Shown: piece by piece, positions 44,638-52,510 of the stretch
How positions within the stretch are numbered: the first letter of the stretch is position 1
Layout of the letters: each line of letters begins with the position of its first letter
Assembly: GCF_011806405.1 (NCBI RefSeq)
Contig: NZ_JAATOW010000004.1
Location: 172,301 to 236,300 of the forward strand
Source of the DNA: Pseudooceanicola sp. HF7
GTDB lineage: Bacteria > Pseudomonadota > Alphaproteobacteria > Rhodobacterales > Rhodobacteraceae
Reading direction: 5' to 3'
DNA: 64,000 bases
Program-made: the position numbers and the translations under genes
The notes under the pieces: generated by a model
Databases searched by the model: none
What the model was told of the DNA's origin: nothing
What the model saw: the letters and a program-made list of their open reading frames with translations, nothing else

Positions 44638-45825
44638 TCAGAACTGCAGGGCAAAGCCCCGGCGTTCGCGGAAGATCACCAGGGAGATCAGGGCGCAGAT
44701 CGCCAGGATCGCGCAGTAAACCTCGAAAGTGCCGAAGTAGCCAAGCCGGTTGACCAGCGGCAGGCTGAACAGCGGCGAGAGGAACTGGCCCAGGAAGATC
44801 GCCATGGAGACAGAGCCGGCAGCCATGCCGCGCCGGGCGGCGGGGGCCAGGTCCAGCGCCACGCCCATCAGGGTGGGCATGATCAGCCCGGCCCCGCCAC
44901 CGACGCAGAGCGCCCCCACGGCGGCGATCCAGAGGTGGAAGGAGAAGCCCATCACCAGGAAGCCCAGGGCCGCCACGCTGAAGCCCAGGGCCAGCGTGCG
45001 TGCGCGCCCGAGGATGCCGCGCAAGCGCCCGTAGACAAGCGACACGACCCCGGCCGCGAAGGTCACGCCGACCATCAGCATCGCCGCGGCCGCCGGTTCC
45101 GGATGGCCGATGAGGGGCAGGAAGTAGGCCGCCTGCGTGGGCAGGATGTAGAAGGTCAGGAAGGTGATCCCGGACAGCACCACGGCGGCGATCAGCAGGC
45201 CGACCCAGCCCTGTGCGCCCTCTCCGCCCGGGGCATGGGCGGCGGCATCGCGGGAGGCCTTGCTGGGTTCATCCAGCGCGAAGATCAGGAACGGCAGGTA
45301 AAGGATCGCCACCCCGTAAAGCAGGAAGGGCAGCATGGCATCCACGCCCGCCAGCCCACCGGAGAGCGCGATCAGCACCAGCCCACCAAAGTTCATCGCC
45401 GCGATCTGCATGCCCATGAAACGCGCGCGCAGCTCTCCCTGGAAGTAGTCTCCGACCAGGGCGGTGACGGCGGTCATCATCATGGCGACGCCGATCCCCA
45501 GGATCAGGCGGCTGACGAAGATCGCCTCGAGGCTGGGCAGCCAGATCCCGGCGGTGCCGCAGACCCCGAAGAGCGCCACACCGATCAGCAGCTGGCGGCG
45601 ACGGCCGAACCGGTCCGCCATCATGCCCGCGAAGGGCGCCACGATCGCCACGAGCAGCGAGGGCGCGGCGACAAGCATGCGGGTCAGAAGCTCAGCGTTG
45701 GGGTTGTCGGAGAAATGCGCCTCGATCCCGGTCAGGGAGGGGCTGATGATGGCGTTGGACATCACCGTGAGAGAGGCCGCCAGCATGAGCGCAATGGCGC
45801 GGCGGTCCTTGAGAAGAGCGGACAT
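44638..45825 (-). CDS. MFS transporter (drug-efflux-like)
   Basis: A 395-residue 12-helix major facilitator. Motif A is GMMADRFGRRRQLLIG between helices 2 and 3, and motif C-like GIGVAMMMTAVTAL is in helix 5. It is transcribed divergently from a TetR gene with a clear operator between them, the classic layout of a repressor-controlled efflux pump. Substrate unknown. Confidence 0.9.
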   Translation of the reverse strand: MSALLKDRRAIALMLAASLTVMSNAIISPSLTGIEAHFSDNPNAELLTRMLVAAPSLLVAIVAPFAGMMADRFGRRRQLLIGVALFGVCGTAGIWLPSLEAIFVSRLILGIGVAMMMTAVTALVGDYFQGELRARFMGMQIAAMNFGGLVLIALSGGLAGVDAMLPFLLYGVAILYLPFLIFALDEPSKASRDAAAHAPGGEGAQGWVGLLIAAVVLSGITFLTFYILPTQAAYFLPLIGHPEPAAAAMLMVGVTFAAGVVSLVYGRLRGILGRARTLALGFSVAALGFLVMGFSFHLWIAAVGALCVGGGAGLIMPTLMGVALDLAPAARRGMAAGSVSMAIFLGQFLSPLFSLPLVNRLGYFGTFEVYCAILAICALISLVIFRERRGFALQF

Positions 45826-45877
45826 CGAAAATTACCTTCGGGACGGGCGTGCTGTGGGGACAGACTATGGGGACAGA

Positions 45878-45906
45878 TTACAATTTACAAAACTTGTAAC
45901 CTGTAA
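45878..45906. promoter_or_regulatory. Nested palindromic operator of the TetR/MFS pair
   Basis: The 29 bp read TTACA-AT-TTACAA-AAC-TTGTAA-CC-TGTAA. Inner arms (45885-45890 and 45894-45899) and outer arms (45878-45882 and 45902-45906) are both centred on 45892. It lies in the 112-bp divergent gap, 31 nt before the TetR ATG. A TetR dimer, or two dimers as in QacR-type binding, is the likely ligand. Confidence 0.75.
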
Positions 45907-45937
45907 CATAAACGCTGGCAAGGGGAGCGGAGACACC

Positions 45938-46543
45938 ATGCCACGGACAGGATTGAATGCAGGTGAACTGAAGGAACGCGCGGTGGCGGTGGCCAGCGAG
46001 CGGATGGCCGTGATGGGCTGTGACAAGTTCCGGGTGACGGATGTGGCCGGGGCCCTTGGGGTCAGCCATGCCGCGCTTTACGCGCATTTCTCCGGCAAGG
46101 CGGCGCTGATCGACGCGGTGGTCGACGACTGGCTGGACCATTCCCGCGTGCCCCTGGCAGAGATCGTCGCCGGTGAGGGCCCGGCGCAGGAGCGCCTGCG
46201 TCTTTGGGCGCTGACCCGGCTGCGCCTGAAGCGCGAGGCCGCGCGCAAGGAACCGCATCTGTTCGCCGCCTTCGACCTGCTCTCGCACCGGCTGAGAGAG
46301 GTCGTGCTGCACCACATCGCCCACCAGCGGCTTGAGATTACCACCCTGCTGGCAGAGGCCTATCCCGCCCTGCCCGACCCGGAGCACGCCGCCAAGGTGG
46401 TGCAGGCCGCGCTGGTCGGCTACAGCCATCCCAAGCTGGTGGCGGAATACCTGTGCCTGCCCGACGAAGAGGTGGAGGGCAACCTGCTGGCGGTGCTGGA
46501 CGCGGTGCTGAAGGGGCTGACGGCGGAGCTGCCGCAGGGCTGA
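45938..46543 (+). CDS. TetR/AcrR-family repressor
   Basis: A 201-residue TetR protein. The HTH is DKFRVTDVAGALGVSHAALYAHFSGKAALIDAV at ~27-60; the rest is a helical ligand-binding domain with a TetR_C-like LLSHRLREVVLHHIAHQRLE region. The ATG at 45938 after AGGGGAGCGGAGAC is chosen because the open frame upstream runs back through the operator and into the MFS gene. It probably represses the divergent MFS gene and itself. Confidence 0.92.
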   Translation: MPRTGLNAGELKERAVAVASERMAVMGCDKFRVTDVAGALGVSHAALYAHFSGKAALIDAVVDDWLDHSRVPLAEIVAGEGPAQERLRLWALTRLRLKREAARKEPHLFAAFDLLSHRLREVVLHHIAHQRLEITTLLAEAYPALPDPEHAAKVVQAALVGYSHPKLVAEYLCLPDEEVEGNLLAVLDAVLKGLTAELPQG

Positions 46544-46677
46544 TCCCGCGCCGGTTCAGCGCCCAGTTCCGGTTTCTGCTGGTCCCGCAGGGCAAGCTGC
46601 GCCATATCTTCGGAAAGCGCCGGCTCCCCACCGGATCGCGGGCGCGGTTCCTGACCCTTTTCCAGCGCGAGATTTCC

Positions 46678-47550
46678 ATGACCCGCATCGTTTCCGCCCT
46701 TTCCGAGATCGCCTCTGACTACGACGCGCTGTTCGTCGACCTTTGGGGCTGCGTTCATGACGGCGTGAAAGCCTACCCCGAGGCCGTCGCCGCGCTGCAG
46801 GAATACCGCAAGGGCGGTGGCACCGTTGTCCTGCTGACGAACTCTCCGCGCACCCGCCACGAGGTGGAAAAGCAGCTCAAGGTCTTCGGCGCGCCGGAAG
46901 ATTGCTGGGACACGATCGCCACCTCGGGCGACAGCGCGCGATCGGCCATGTTCCAGGGAACCGTGGGCCACAAGGTCTATTTCATCGGCACCGAGGCCGA
47001 GCAGCATTTCTTCGAACCGCTGAACATCCTGGAAAACCCCGAATCCGTCGAGATCTTCCCCATCGAAGAGGCAGAGGGCATCGTCTGCACCGGCCCCTTC
47101 GATCCGATGGCCGATCTTTCGGTCCTGCGCCCGCAGCTTTTGCTGGGCAAGACCAATGGCTTGAAGCTGCTCTGCGCGAACCCCGACATCGTCGTGGACC
47201 GGGGCGAGGTGCGCGAATGGTGCGCCGGGGCCGTGGCCCAGCTTTACACCGAAATGGGCGGGGAAAGCCTGTATTTCGGCAAGCCCCATCCGCCGATCTA
47301 CGACCTGGCCCGCCTGCGCCTGGCCGCCACCGGCGCGGATGTGCCCCCGTCCCGCGTGCTGGCGATCGGCGACGGGATCCGTACCGATATCCTGGGCGCG
47401 CTCGGGGAAGGGATCGACAGCCTGTTCATCACCGGGGGCCTTGCGGCTGAGGAAACCCGCACCACCGACCAGCCCGATCCCGAAGCGCTGGAGGCCTATA
47501 TCACAGAGCAGGAACTGACCCCGACATTCGCTATCGGCAAGCTGCGGTAA
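46678..47550 (+). CDS. HAD-superfamily hydrolase (TIGR01459-like)
   Basis: A 290-residue HAD subclass IIA phosphatase. Motif I is ALFVDLWGCVHDGV (second Asp replaced by Trp/Gly as in this subgroup), motif II VVLLTNSPR, then YFGKPHPPIYDLA and the motif III/IV stretch VLAIGDGIRTDILGALGEGIDS. It resembles NagD-like sugar or nucleotide phosphatases. ATG 46678 gives a normal length. Substrate unknown. Confidence 0.88.
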   Translation: MTRIVSALSEIASDYDALFVDLWGCVHDGVKAYPEAVAALQEYRKGGGTVVLLTNSPRTRHEVEKQLKVFGAPEDCWDTIATSGDSARSAMFQGTVGHKVYFIGTEAEQHFFEPLNILENPESVEIFPIEEAEGIVCTGPFDPMADLSVLRPQLLLGKTNGLKLLCANPDIVVDRGEVREWCAGAVAQLYTEMGGESLYFGKPHPPIYDLARLRLAATGADVPPSRVLAIGDGIRTDILGALGEGIDSLFITGGLAAEETRTTDQPDPEALEAYITEQELTPTFAIGKLR

Positions 47551-47572
47551 GACTTGATTCTGCATCTGCGAA

Positions 47573-47616
47573 GTAATATTGTTGCTCAAGGCAAGATTCA
47601 TGTGGCGCAATATTAC
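47573..47616. promoter_or_regulatory. Inverted repeat in the MaoC promoter region
   Basis: GTAATATTG at 47573-47581 and its exact reverse complement CAATATTAC at 47608-47616, with 26 nt between them. The left arm contains TAATAT, a possible -10 box, and the spacer holds TTGC-N5-GCAA. This could be an operator or an RNA leader hairpin ahead of the MaoC gene. Confidence 0.5.
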
Positions 47617-47635
47617 TCACCCATTGGAGGGTCGG

Positions 47636-48079
47636 ATGTTGGACAATTTCCCCCGGGGCACGATCTGCCTGGAAGACCTGGAGATGGGCATGACCCGTCA
47701 CATCCGGAAGGTGGTGACGGACGAGGATATCGAGATGTTCGCCCAGGTCTCTACCGATCGGAACCCGGTGCACCTGGACGATGCCTATGCCCAGGACACG
47801 ATCTTCGAGGGGCGCATCGCCCACGGGATGCTGACGGCGGGGCTGATCTCGGCCGTGATCGGGGAACAGCTGCCCGGTCATGGCACCGTTTATATGGGAC
47901 AGAGTCTTAAGTTTCTGGGACCGGTCCGTCCGGGGGACATGGTGACCGCCGAAGTGGAGGTCACCGATATCAATTACGCCAAGCGCCGGGTCACGCTGGA
48001 TTGCCGCTGCACGGTGGACGGCAAGAAGGTGCTGGCGGGCGAAGCGCTGGTGCTCGCGCCCTCGCGCAAGTTCGACTGA
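47636..48079 (+). CDS. MaoC-family dehydratase ((R)-specific enoyl-CoA hydratase-like)
   Basis: A 147-residue hot-dog fold protein. The hydratase site is STDRNPVHLDDAYA (Asp and His) with GRIAHGMLTAGLISAV after it. PhaJ-type enzymes hydrate enoyl-CoA to (R)-3-hydroxyacyl-CoA, linking beta-oxidation to polyhydroxyalkanoates. GGAGG 5 nt before the ATG at 47636 sets the start, which excludes the inverted repeat upstream. Confidence 0.9.
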   Translation: MLDNFPRGTICLEDLEMGMTRHIRKVVTDEDIEMFAQVSTDRNPVHLDDAYAQDTIFEGRIAHGMLTAGLISAVIGEQLPGHGTVYMGQSLKFLGPVRPGDMVTAEVEVTDINYAKRRVTLDCRCTVDGKKVLAGEALVLAPSRKFD

Positions 48080-48117
48080 GGACTGGACAGCCGGCCCCCT
48101 GCGGGTGAGAAACCGGC

Positions 48118-49017
48118 ATGATCCGACGCAGCCCCGACAGCCCCCTGACCCGTGCCGCCGATGCGCTGCGCCACCGCCTGCCGCCCGTCTGGGCGCGGCT
48201 GGCGATCTTCGTTGCCAAGCAGCTTTGGGCAGGGCTTTTCGCCATCATCATCCTGGGGGCAATCCTGATGACGCGGGCCATCTGGTCGCCGGACTGGGCG
48301 CTGCAACGCTATGATGCGCTGTTCCTGATCGCCATCACCACACAGGTGGTGCTGATCGCCACCCGGCTGGAAACCTGGGACGAGGCCAAGGTGATCCTGC
48401 TGTTCCATTTCACCGGCACGGCCATGGAGTGGTTCAAGGTCAACGCGGGCAGCTGGGGCTACCCGGAGCCGGGGATCTTCAAGGCCTTCGACGTGCCGCT
48501 TTTCACCGGTTTCATGTATGCCTCTGTCGGCAGCTACATCGCCCGCGCGATCCGGCTGTTCGATGCGCGCTTCGCCCCCTACCCGCCCTACTGGGCCTCT
48601 GTCCTGCTGGCGGTGGCGATCTACGTGAACTTCTTTGCCCACCACTGGTTCGTGGATATCCGGCTGGGGCTTTTCGCGGCCAGCCTGCTGCTGTTCGCGC
48701 GCACCCGGATGTGGTTCCGGGTGGGGGGCAGCTATCACTGGATGCCCTTCCCGCTGGCCGCGCTGATGATCGCCTTCGCGCTTTGGGTGGCAGAGAACAT
48801 CGGCACCTTCACCGGCACCTGGGCCTATGCAGGGCAGCGCGATTTCCAGCTGGTGAGCTGGGGCAAGATGGGATCCTGGTACCTGTTGTTCTTCGTCAGC
48901 TTCACCACGGTGACGCTGGTGCTGCGCGATGCGCTGTCAGCGCGGCCCTTCAGGCCCGAAGCTTTCGGGGAAAGCCCTGGCGAACAAGTACCTGCGGAAC
49001 AGGATCCCGCCAGGTAA
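48118..49017 (+). CDS. DUF817 family membrane protein
   Basis: A 299-residue protein with about eight helices. ATRLETWDEAKVILLFHFTG, AMEWFKVNAGSWGYPEP and the later FFAHHWFVDIRLGLF (His cluster) followed by MWFRVGGSYHWMPF are DUF817 features. Function unknown. It starts 38 nt after the MaoC stop, perhaps the same transcript. Confidence 0.85.
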   Translation: MIRRSPDSPLTRAADALRHRLPPVWARLAIFVAKQLWAGLFAIIILGAILMTRAIWSPDWALQRYDALFLIAITTQVVLIATRLETWDEAKVILLFHFTGTAMEWFKVNAGSWGYPEPGIFKAFDVPLFTGFMYASVGSYIARAIRLFDARFAPYPPYWASVLLAVAIYVNFFAHHWFVDIRLGLFAASLLLFARTRMWFRVGGSYHWMPFPLAALMIAFALWVAENIGTFTGTWAYAGQRDFQLVSWGKMGSWYLLFFVSFTTVTLVLRDALSARPFRPEAFGESPGEQVPAEQDPAR

Positions 49018-49024
49018 GAGCCTG

Positions 49025-49399
49025 TCAGATAAGGCCGCGCCAGTGGGCCAGGACCAGCATGATCACCCCAAGCACCAGCAGGTTGAAAGCCAGGGCGCGC
49101 AGCACGCTGAGCAGCAGGTCGATCCGACGCGCCTTGTCATCGTAATCGCGCACCGCATCCCCTAGCACCCGGACGGAGCCCTTCAGCCGCTCGCCATCCA
49201 CGACCCGCGCCAGGCGGGGGTGGTGGGCCATCTGGCGGGCCTCCTGGATCTCTGCCGCGGCCTTATGGGCGCGGGTCGGCAGCCGGCGTCCGGCACGGCG
49301 CATCAAGCGGTCGATCCCCCAGCGGGAATGACCGAACTTGCGGTGCAACTGCCGCTCTACCTTTTTCAGTTCCGGCTCGACGCTGGAGAAACCCGACAT
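49025..49399 (-). CDS. Hypothetical protein with C-terminal membrane anchor
   Basis: A 124-residue protein: a charged helical part (PELKKVERQLHRKFGHSRWG, RAHKAAAEIQEARQMAHHPRL, LKGSVRVLGDAVRDYDDKARR) and one C-terminal helix (LRALAFNLLVLGVIMLVLAHW). ATG 49399 is chosen; upstream in-frame codons lack support. I do not recognise the family. It is convergent with DUF817 (7 bp between stops). Confidence 0.7.
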   Translation of the reverse strand: MSGFSSVEPELKKVERQLHRKFGHSRWGIDRLMRRAGRRLPTRAHKAAAEIQEARQMAHHPRLARVVDGERLKGSVRVLGDAVRDYDDKARRIDLLLSVLRALAFNLLVLGVIMLVLAHWRGLI

Positions 49400-49494
49400 G
49401 CCCTGCCCCCCGGTTGATCCGCGCAGGTTAGCGGTTTCGCGCGGCGATTCCAATTGGTCTGGAATGCCCCCGGGCCATCGGCTATGGCTTGCTC

Positions 49495-50253
49495 ATGCTG
49501 AACGTGATCCGCCATGACGGCCCCGCAGAGGCCACCCCGCTTGTCATCGCCCATGGGCTTTTCGGCTCTGGCCGGAACTGGGGTGTCATCGCCAAGCGCC
49601 TGTCCACAGAGCGCCCCGTCATCGCCGTGGACATGCGCAATCACGGGCTGTCCCCGCGCAGCGATAGCAATTCCTACCCCGACATGGCGGATGACCTGGC
49701 CGAGGTGCTGCAGGCCGAGGGGCGCCCCTGCGCGGTGCTGGGCCATTCCATGGGCGGCAAGGCTGCCATGGTGCTGGCGCTGCGCCATGGTGCGCTGGTC
49801 GAACGCCTGGTCATCGCCGATATCGCGCCGGTCACCTATGGCCACAGCCAGCAGGAATTCATCGACGCGATGCGCAGCGTCGATTTGGACACGGTCAGCC
49901 GCCGGTCCGACGCAGAGGCCCAGCTGGCCGAGGCCGGCGTGCCGCGCGCGCTGCAAAGCTTCTTCACCCAAAGCCTGGACGTGCAGGAAAAGCGCTGGCG
50001 GCTGAACCTGGAGGTGCTGGAGGCGGAGATGGACAAGATCACCGGTTTCCCAGAGATCACGGGCAGTTACGAGGGGCGCACGCTGTTCCTGACCGGGGCG
50101 GACAGCGATTACGTGCTGCCCGAGCACCGCGACCGGATCAAGGCGCTCTTCCCCCGTGCCGCCTTTGCCAAGCTGCCCGGTGCGGGCCATTGGCTACATG
50201 CGGACAAACCGCGGGAATTCGAAGCCGCGGTGGCCCATTTCCTGACCCTTTGA
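49495..50253 (+). CDS. Alpha/beta-fold hydrolase (YbfF-like esterase)
   Basis: A 252-residue alpha/beta hydrolase. HGLFGSGRNWGVIAKRL is the oxyanion region, LGHSMGGKAAM has the nucleophile Ser in GxSxG, and GAGHWLHADKPREFEAAVAHFL has the catalytic His. It is close to the YbfF-type thioesterase/esterase group. Substrate unknown. Its last ~60 nt overlap the convergent small membrane gene. Confidence 0.9.
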   Translation: MLNVIRHDGPAEATPLVIAHGLFGSGRNWGVIAKRLSTERPVIAVDMRNHGLSPRSDSNSYPDMADDLAEVLQAEGRPCAVLGHSMGGKAAMVLALRHGALVERLVIADIAPVTYGHSQQEFIDAMRSVDLDTVSRRSDAEAQLAEAGVPRALQSFFTQSLDVQEKRWRLNLEVLEAEMDKITGFPEITGSYEGRTLFLTGADSDYVLPEHRDRIKALFPRAAFAKLPGAGHWLHADKPREFEAAVAHFLTL

Positions 50254-50475
50254 CGCCTGCCTGACGCTGGCGGCGGCGATCTGCCCGGGCTGATCGGCGG
50301 CGGCAACCGCGGCCTCGATCCCGCGCGAGAGCGGGAAAGCCAGTGCAATTCCAGCAAGATAGGTCAGTGCCAGCGCGGGCCATCCCGGAAGGTCCAGCAG
50401 CAGGACAAAGGTGCCACCGGCGCCGCAGAGCGCAAGCGCGGTCAGGCTGAACAGCAGGACATGCAAACGTGTCAT
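50194..50475 (-). CDS. Small two-helix membrane protein (tentative)
   Basis: 93 residues from ATG 50475 (AGGGAG on the minus strand just upstream): two hydrophobic helices (LHVLLFSLTALALCGAGGTFVLLL; ALALTYLAGIALAF) then a charged tail. The 3' part overlaps the hydrolase gene by 60 bp, so the tail is less certain. No family recognised. Confidence 0.45.
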   Translation of the reverse strand: MTRLHVLLFSLTALALCGAGGTFVLLLDLPGWPALALTYLAGIALAFPLSRGIEAAVAAADQPGQIAAASVRQASKGQEMGHRGFEFPRFVRM

Positions 50476-50637
50476 GGCAGGACTCCCTTTCCTGCCGTCA
50501 TGATGCCGCCAGGGGCGCGGCGCGGCCTTGACGTGGATCAACGCCAGGCGACACCTTTTGCGCTGGCGTCGGCGCGCGGGCTGCGGCTAATCTGCTCCGG
50601 CGCGCGCAGAGGCGCGAACGGTATGACGGAGAGACAG

Positions 50638-50775
50638 ATGATCAGACTTCTGAGCTGCCTTGCGGCGCTTCTTGCCCTGACGGCCTGCAACACGGTGCGC
50701 GGCGCCGGACAGGACATCCAGAGCGCGGGCCAGGCGATTTCCAGCACCGCCTCGGAGACGCAGAGCAAGCTTTGA
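50638..50775 (+). CDS. Entericidin A/B-family small lipoprotein (copy 1)
   Basis: A 45-residue lipoprotein: signal MIRLLSCLAALLALTAC with the lipidated Cys at 17, then NTVRGAGQDIQSAGQAISS, the entericidin core. Entericidins are tiny membrane lipoproteins linked to programmed lysis and stress. GGAGAG precedes the ATG at 50638. A second, similar copy follows. Confidence 0.85.
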   Translation: MIRLLSCLAALLALTACNTVRGAGQDIQSAGQAISSTASETQSKL

Positions 50776-50876
50776 GGGGCTGAGCGCGGATTGTTTTTTC
50801 TGGCTTTTTCTCGATCCGGCGGAACCCTTTGGCGCGCCGGGGGTTGGGCCTGCGAAGCCAGAAACAGGAGAATAGC

Positions 50877-51014
50877 ATGACCCGTATCGTTGCATCCCTT
50901 GCCGTCCTTTGCGCCCTTGCCGCCTGCGAGACCGTCGAAGGCGCAGGCCAGGATATCGAGAACGCCGGCCAGGCGATCTCTACCGAAGCAAACGACACCC
51001 AGGCCGAGATGTAA
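50877..51014 (+). CDS. Entericidin A/B-family small lipoprotein (copy 2)
   Basis: Also 45 residues: signal MTRIVASLAVLCALAAC, lipidated Cys 17, then ETVEGAGQDIENAGQAIST. It matches copy 1 over most of the mature part but is more acidic (E and D in place of R, Q and S). AGGAG precedes the ATG. The pair lies 101 nt apart and a strong terminator follows, so the two form one small transcript like E. coli ecnAB. Confidence 0.87.
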   Translation: MTRIVASLAVLCALAACETVEGAGQDIENAGQAISTEANDTQAEM

Positions 51015-51057
51015 GACCCCTAACAGGGCCTTTTCCAAAGCCTGGCAGAAATGCCGA

Positions 51058-51093
51058 AACCCCTTCGGAGCCGCGCGCTCCGGAGGGGTTTTT
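51058..51093 (+). terminator. Rho-independent terminator of the entericidin pair
   Basis: An 11-bp stem CCCCTTCGGAG / CTCCGGAGGGG (one G-T pair, 7-nt loop at 51071-51077) followed by TTTTT. The rest of the 305-bp gap to the cytochrome b561 gene holds only the repeat at 51203. Confidence 0.93.
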
Positions 51094-51202
51094 CATGTTT
51101 TGGAAAGGTTTGGGGCCGAAGTATGCCCCTGACGGCCCGGGCTGGGCGAATCGCCACCCCGGGCCTTGGTTAACTGGGGTTTCGGGGCATCGGTGCGACG
51201 TC

Positions 51203-51242
51203 TGTATCGCGTCGGTATGACGTCGGTATCACGTCGGTGCGC
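51203..51242. repeat. 11-bp-period tandem repeat (locus 2)
   Basis: The same 40-bp element as 34641-34680 with 3 differences: TGTAT, then CGCGTCGGTAT / GACGTCGGTAT / CACGTCGGTGC. It lies between the entericidin terminator and the 3' end of a minus-strand gene. The orientation relative to neighbours (after a plus gene, before a minus gene's 3' end) is the same at both loci. Confidence 0.8.
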
Positions 51243-51319
51243 AGCGTACGGTGCCCCCGCCGTTAACGCCCCGCGCGCTGGGGGCGTTAACCTTTGACCT
51301 GGCGATGGAGCCCGCGCCG

Positions 51320-51808
51320 TTAGTGGGGCGACATGCGGCGGAGAAGCCCGGTCTTCAGCACGAACTGCTGGTAAAGCGCCCCGGCCACATGCAGCGCGAT
51401 CACCGCCCAGAGCAGCGTGGTCAGCACCTCATGCGCGCCAGCGGCGGGCGCGACCTGCCCGAACCAAGCCGCGAGGCCGGAGAGCGGGATCAGCACCAGC
51501 AGCGCGTAGAAGACCCAGTGGACGATTCCGGCGAGCGCCTTCAGCGGGCCCGGTTCCTCCTGCGGCAGGGGCGGCGCGCCACGGGTCAGCCGCAGGCCAA
51601 GCCGCGCGATCATCAGGACCAGCACGGTGACCCCCACGACGATATGCACGATGGCCAGGCCGGGGCCGGTGGCGGTGCCCTCCATCATCTGGTGGAAGGC
51701 GCGGCCCATGCCCATGTCGAAGATGAGCTGGAACAGAACGAGGAGCGCGATGGCCCAGTGCAGGTAGATCTGCGGCTTGGAATAGATGGCAGGGGGGATT
51801 CGTGTCAT
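51320..51808 (-). CDS. Cytochrome b561 family protein
   Basis: A 162-residue four-helix diheme membrane cytochrome. Heme ligands are the His in YLHWAIALLVLFQLIFDMG, HQMMEGTAT/AIVHIVVGVTVL, GIVHWVFYALLVLIPLSG and IALHVAGALYQQFV. Such proteins pass electrons from quinol to periplasmic acceptors or superoxide. ATG 51808 (MTRIPPAIYSK) gives the family N-terminus; a longer frame has no support. Confidence 0.9.
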   Translation of the reverse strand: MTRIPPAIYSKPQIYLHWAIALLVLFQLIFDMGMGRAFHQMMEGTATGPGLAIVHIVVGVTVLVLMIARLGLRLTRGAPPLPQEEPGPLKALAGIVHWVFYALLVLIPLSGLAAWFGQVAPAAGAHEVLTTLLWAVIALHVAGALYQQFVLKTGLLRRMSPH

Positions 51809-51946
51809 GGGATATGCCTTTGACGATGGGTGCGCGTTTGAAAGCTTAACGCAGGAGGCGCGGGATTCCGTCGCAGAATTTGCGAAGGGGGTGGTGGGGG
51901 TCACCCGCCCCAGGATTTGTTAACCCTGTTCGGGCGAAACTTGGGC

Positions 51947-52414
51947 ATGCCCCGCTATCTTCGCCCACACATTCCCGGCGCCACGATCTTCTTCACGGTC
52001 ACGCTCGCAGAGCGGGGATCGGACCTGCTGGTGCGGGAGGTGGAGGCGCTGCGGACCGCCGTAGCCGGCGTGAAGGCCCGCCGGCCCTTTCACATCGATG
52101 CCTGGGTGGTGCTGCCGGATCATCTGCATTGCATCTGGACGCTGCCTGAAGGGGACGCGGACTATGCAACCCGCTGGCGGCAGATCAAGTCCGGCTTCTC
52201 GCGCGGTAGGCCGCCGGGGCCGCTCCGGGCCGGCCCCCGTGCCCGCCACGAACGCGGGATCTGGCAGCGGCGCTTCTGGGAACATCACATCCGCGACGAG
52301 GCGGATCATACCGCGCATCTGCGGTATTGCTGGGAAAACCCCGTCAAGCATGGGCTTGTGCAACGGGCGGAGGATTGGCCCTATTCCTCGGTCCACCGGG
52401 ATCGGGCGCCGTAG
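51947..52414 (+). CDS. REP-associated tyrosine transposase (RAYT)
   Basis: A 155-residue Y1 HUH-type transposase. It begins MPRYLRPHIPGATIFFTVTL, has the HUH metal motif in VVLPDHLHCIW (H59 and H61), a QIKSGFSR helix, and the catalytic Tyr in LRYCWENPVKHGLV, then DWPYSSVH, a RAYT ending. RAYTs handle REP palindromes as single-stranded hairpins. Two matching palindromes lie directly after the stop, strong support for the assignment. It is a single-copy domesticated element, not an IS. Confidence 0.93.
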   Translation: MPRYLRPHIPGATIFFTVTLAERGSDLLVREVEALRTAVAGVKARRPFHIDAWVVLPDHLHCIWTLPEGDADYATRWRQIKSGFSRGRPPGPLRAGPRARHERGIWQRRFWEHHIRDEADHTAHLRYCWENPVKHGLVQRAEDWPYSSVHRDRAP

Positions 52415-52503
52415 GGTGCGTGCTTGCACGCACCTTTGGCGGTGGATGGGGCGAGAGGGTGGTGCGAGAGGAAGGTGCGTGCGAGCACGCACCTTCCTCT
52501 CGC
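52415..52503. repeat. REP-type palindromes beside the RAYT gene
   Basis: Two palindromes share the core GGTGCGTGC-N2-GCACGCACC. The first (52415-52434) starts right after the RAYT stop. The second (52464-52503) extends to a perfect 19-bp arm on each side of a 2-nt centre (GA at 52483-52484). They are 29 bp apart. Such pairs are the expected substrate of the adjacent transposase. They also lie between two convergent genes and could stop transcription. Confidence 0.85.
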
Positions 52504-52510
52504 TACGAAC

